From the NCBI GenBank assembly GCA_016208645.1, contig JACQXP010000321.1:1-7870 (forward strand): a DNA stretch of 7,870 nt, given 5' to 3'. A program made the position numbers and the translations under genes. The DNA is from Candidatus Methylomirabilota bacterium. Its GTDB lineage: Bacteria; Methylomirabilota; Methylomirabilia; Methylomirabilales; 2-02-FULL-66-22. The first letter of the stretch is position 1. Each line of letters begins with the position of its first letter. Under the pieces are notes generated by a model that saw nothing but the letters and a program-made list of their open reading frames with translations, was not told the DNA's origin and did no database searches. This document shows positions 6,534-7,870 of the stretch, piece after piece.

Positions 6534-7382
6534 ATGCGACGCAAACGGCTGCGGACGATCAGGCGGATCTTCGGTCTCTACCTCCCCCTGGCGGCGTTCC
6601 TGTTCTTTGCTCTGTTTCCGTTCTACTGGATGCTCATCAGCAGCTTCAAGGCCAACCCGGAACTCTACAACCTCCGCGCCAACCGGCTGTGGATCAAAAA
6701 TCCGACCCTGGAACAGTTCCAGGAACTCTTCAAGCGGACCGCCATCCTCCAGTGGCTCTGGAACAGTTTCTTCGTCTCGTTTCTGACCGCCATGATCTCG
6801 TTGGCGCTGGGTATCATGGCGGGGTACGCCCTGGCACGGCTGAAGTTTCCCGGGGCCCAGGCCTTCGGCCTGGCGACGTTCATCACCTATCTGGTACCGA
6901 CAACGCTCATCTTCATTCCTCTGACCAGAGTGGTCCAGGCCCTGGGCCTGTCCAACTCCATCTGGTCCCTGGTGGTAACGTATCCCACGTTCCTGGTCCC
7001 GTTCTGCACCTGGATGCTCATCGCCTACTTCAAGTCCATCCCCAAGGACATGGAGGAGTGCGCGATGATTGACGGGTGCAGCCGTATCGGGGCCATGGTC
7101 CGGATCGTCCTCCCCATGGCCATTCCCGGGGTCATCTTCTCCGCCATGTTCAGCTTCACGCTCTCCTGGAACGAGTTCGTGTACGCGCTGACCTTCATCT
7201 CCTCTACCACTCACAAGACCATGTCGGTGGCGGTGCCCACGGAACTCATCCGGGGGGATGCCTACTTCTGGGGCGAGTTGATGGCCGCCTCGCTTGTTGG
7301 CTCGGTCCCCGTGGCCCTGCTCTATTCCTTTTTCATGGATTACTTCGTGTCCGGCCTGACCGCCGGCGCGCTCAAGGGTTGA
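6534..7382 (+). CDS. Sugar ABC transporter permease (MalG/UgpE-type)
   Basis: Second inner-membrane permease, 282 residues, partner of the preceding one. The start is highly basic (MRRKRLRTIRRI), followed by LPLAAFLFFALFPFYWMLISS, a hallmark first helix of MalG-type permeases, then KANPELY. The core with GYALARLKFPG is also typical. The EAA loop is at 175-199: EECAMIDGCSRIGAMVRIVLPMA in overview, with Cys176 in place of the usual first Ala but the D180-G181 pair kept. The C-terminus ends in the family-like FVSGLTAGALKG. Six membrane segments are expected. The ATG lies nine bases after the preceding stop; the nearest ribosome site (GGGAG at 6515-6519) is rather far, so translation may depend on coupling to the first permease. 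Confidence 0.94.
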   Translation: MRRKRLRTIRRIFGLYLPLAAFLFFALFPFYWMLISSFKANPELYNLRANRLWIKNPTLEQFQELFKRTAILQWLWNSFFVSFLTAMISLALGIMAGYALARLKFPGAQAFGLATFITYLVPTTLIFIPLTRVVQALGLSNSIWSLVVTYPTFLVPFCTWMLIAYFKSIPKDMEECAMIDGCSRIGAMVRIVLPMAIPGVIFSAMFSFTLSWNEFVYALTFISSTTHKTMSVAVPTELIRGDAYFWGELMAASLVGSVPVALLYSFFMDYFVSGLTAGALKG

Positions 7383-7402
7383 CGCCCGTACTCCCCACCT
7401 CG

Positions 7403-7410
7403 AAAGGAGG
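7403..7410 (+). promoter_or_regulatory. Ribosome binding site of the PPC-domain gene
   Basis: AAAGGAGG six bases before the ATG at 7417, the strongest Shine-Dalgarno sequence in this operon. It suggests the last gene is well translated. Confidence 0.75.
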
Positions 7411-7416
7411 CTCTCC

Positions 7417-7851
7417 ATGCAGTATTTCGTATCGAAGACGACCCCGCGGGCCATCCTGGTGATGTTCGACCGGGATGACCTGCTGCTGGAGGGACTGCAA
7501 GAGGTCGTGAAGAAGGAACGGATCGACACCGCCGCCATCACGGGCGGGATCGGCTCGCTCTCGCGGGTCCACCTGCACACCATCACCACCACCGCGGTCC
7601 AGCCCGTGGACAAGTACTGGAGCTTCACCGGCGCCATCGAGCTGGGGAGCGTCCAGGGCTCCGTCATCGGCGGTGACGTCCACGCGCACATCAGCGTGTA
7701 CGACTGGGACGGCAAGACCACCTACATCGGCCACCTGGAGCCGGGCAGCCTGGTGGCCTACCGGGCCGAGGTCAGCCTGAATGTCCTGGAGGGGGTCCAG
7801 ACCGAACGGTACAACGACGCGGAGGGGAACTTCCGCATCCGGCAGCGCTAA
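7417..7851 (+). CDS. PPC-domain (DUF296) protein
   Basis: Small single-domain protein of 144 residues of the PPC family (plants and prokaryotes conserved, DUF296). Supporting motifs: the strand-helix start with GLQEVVKKERIDTAAITGGI, G-I-G-S-L-S at 44-49, the acidic residue E75 in GAIELGSVQGSV, and the His cluster D87-V-H89-A-H91 followed by G105-H106-L107 (family motifs around HxH and GHL). Prokaryotic members are trimers and the His cluster may bind metal. Plant relatives carry an AT-hook DNA-binding motif, absent here, so databases' 'DNA-binding' label should not be taken as shown. The domain fills nearly the whole protein. The gene lies 34 bases after the second permease in the same direction with a strong ribosome site, so it belongs to the sugar operon. 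Its job there is unknown; handling of the imported ligand or regulation are both possible. Confidence 0.88.
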   Translation: MQYFVSKTTPRAILVMFDRDDLLLEGLQEVVKKERIDTAAITGGIGSLSRVHLHTITTTAVQPVDKYWSFTGAIELGSVQGSVIGGDVHAHISVYDWDGKTTYIGHLEPGSLVAYRAEVSLNVLEGVQTERYNDAEGNFRIRQR

Positions 7852-7870
7852 CGCTTTGCTCAATGCCAAA

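Noticed and set aside
5648..7072. Alternative plus-strand frame across both permeases
   Set aside because: It lacks the membrane helices and EAA motifs seen in the correct frames and is Pro/Arg/His-rich, as expected for an off-frame reading of GC-rich genes.
6501..7721. Minus-strand open frame of 406 codons over the second permease and PPC gene
   Set aside because: Antisense shadow with no motif; both underlying plus-strand genes are well supported.

Overview
This is a GC-rich bacterial window holding two divergent transcription units separated by a compact regulatory region. A Tat-type signal on the substrate-binding protein, a LolA-like secreted protein and a CHASE2 adenylate cyclase suggest a Gram-negative-type environmental bacterium, for example a deltaproteobacterium-like or Methylomirabilota/Rokubacteria-like lineage. 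That placement is a low-confidence impression; no marker gene is present.

Minus strand, about 2942 down to 47: a CHASE2-containing class III adenylate cyclase, followed with a 47-base overlap by a secreted LolA-like beta protein that has its own strong ribosome binding site inside the cyclase gene. A perfect hairpin sits just past the second gene at the window edge.

Divergent region, about 2895-3196: a good sigma-70-type promoter (TTGACT, 16 bp, TATACT) reading rightward. A perfect 14-bp LacI-family-type palindrome (TGTAAT-TG-ATTACA) starts at the predicted transcription start. A further half-site lies 22 bp downstream. Two more perfect palindromes lie upstream; one of them (arms 7, spacer 6) is centred near -42, the position and geometry of a class II CRP/FNR-family activator site.

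Plus strand, 3197 to 7851: a LacI-family regulator gene, then a CUT1-type sugar ABC importer (Tat-exported substrate-binding protein and two permeases), then a PPC/DUF296-domain protein. No ATPase gene is present. The regulator gene is broken as read: the first 27 residues (first half of the DNA-binding helix-turn-helix) are in one frame and the complete ligand-binding domain is in another. About 42 family residues (roughly 127 bp) are missing between them. This is either a real recent deletion that would derepress the operon or an assembly error.

Inferred working model: the LacI-type protein represses its own gene and the importer genes from the operator at +1, and a sugar or derivative relieves this. 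The neighbouring cyclase could feed a cAMP-dependent activator at the upstream palindrome. The most interesting points are the regulator deletion beside an intact operator, the dual-control promoter layout next to a cyclase gene, the overlapping cyclase/LolA-like pair, and the PPC protein where an ATPase might be expected.
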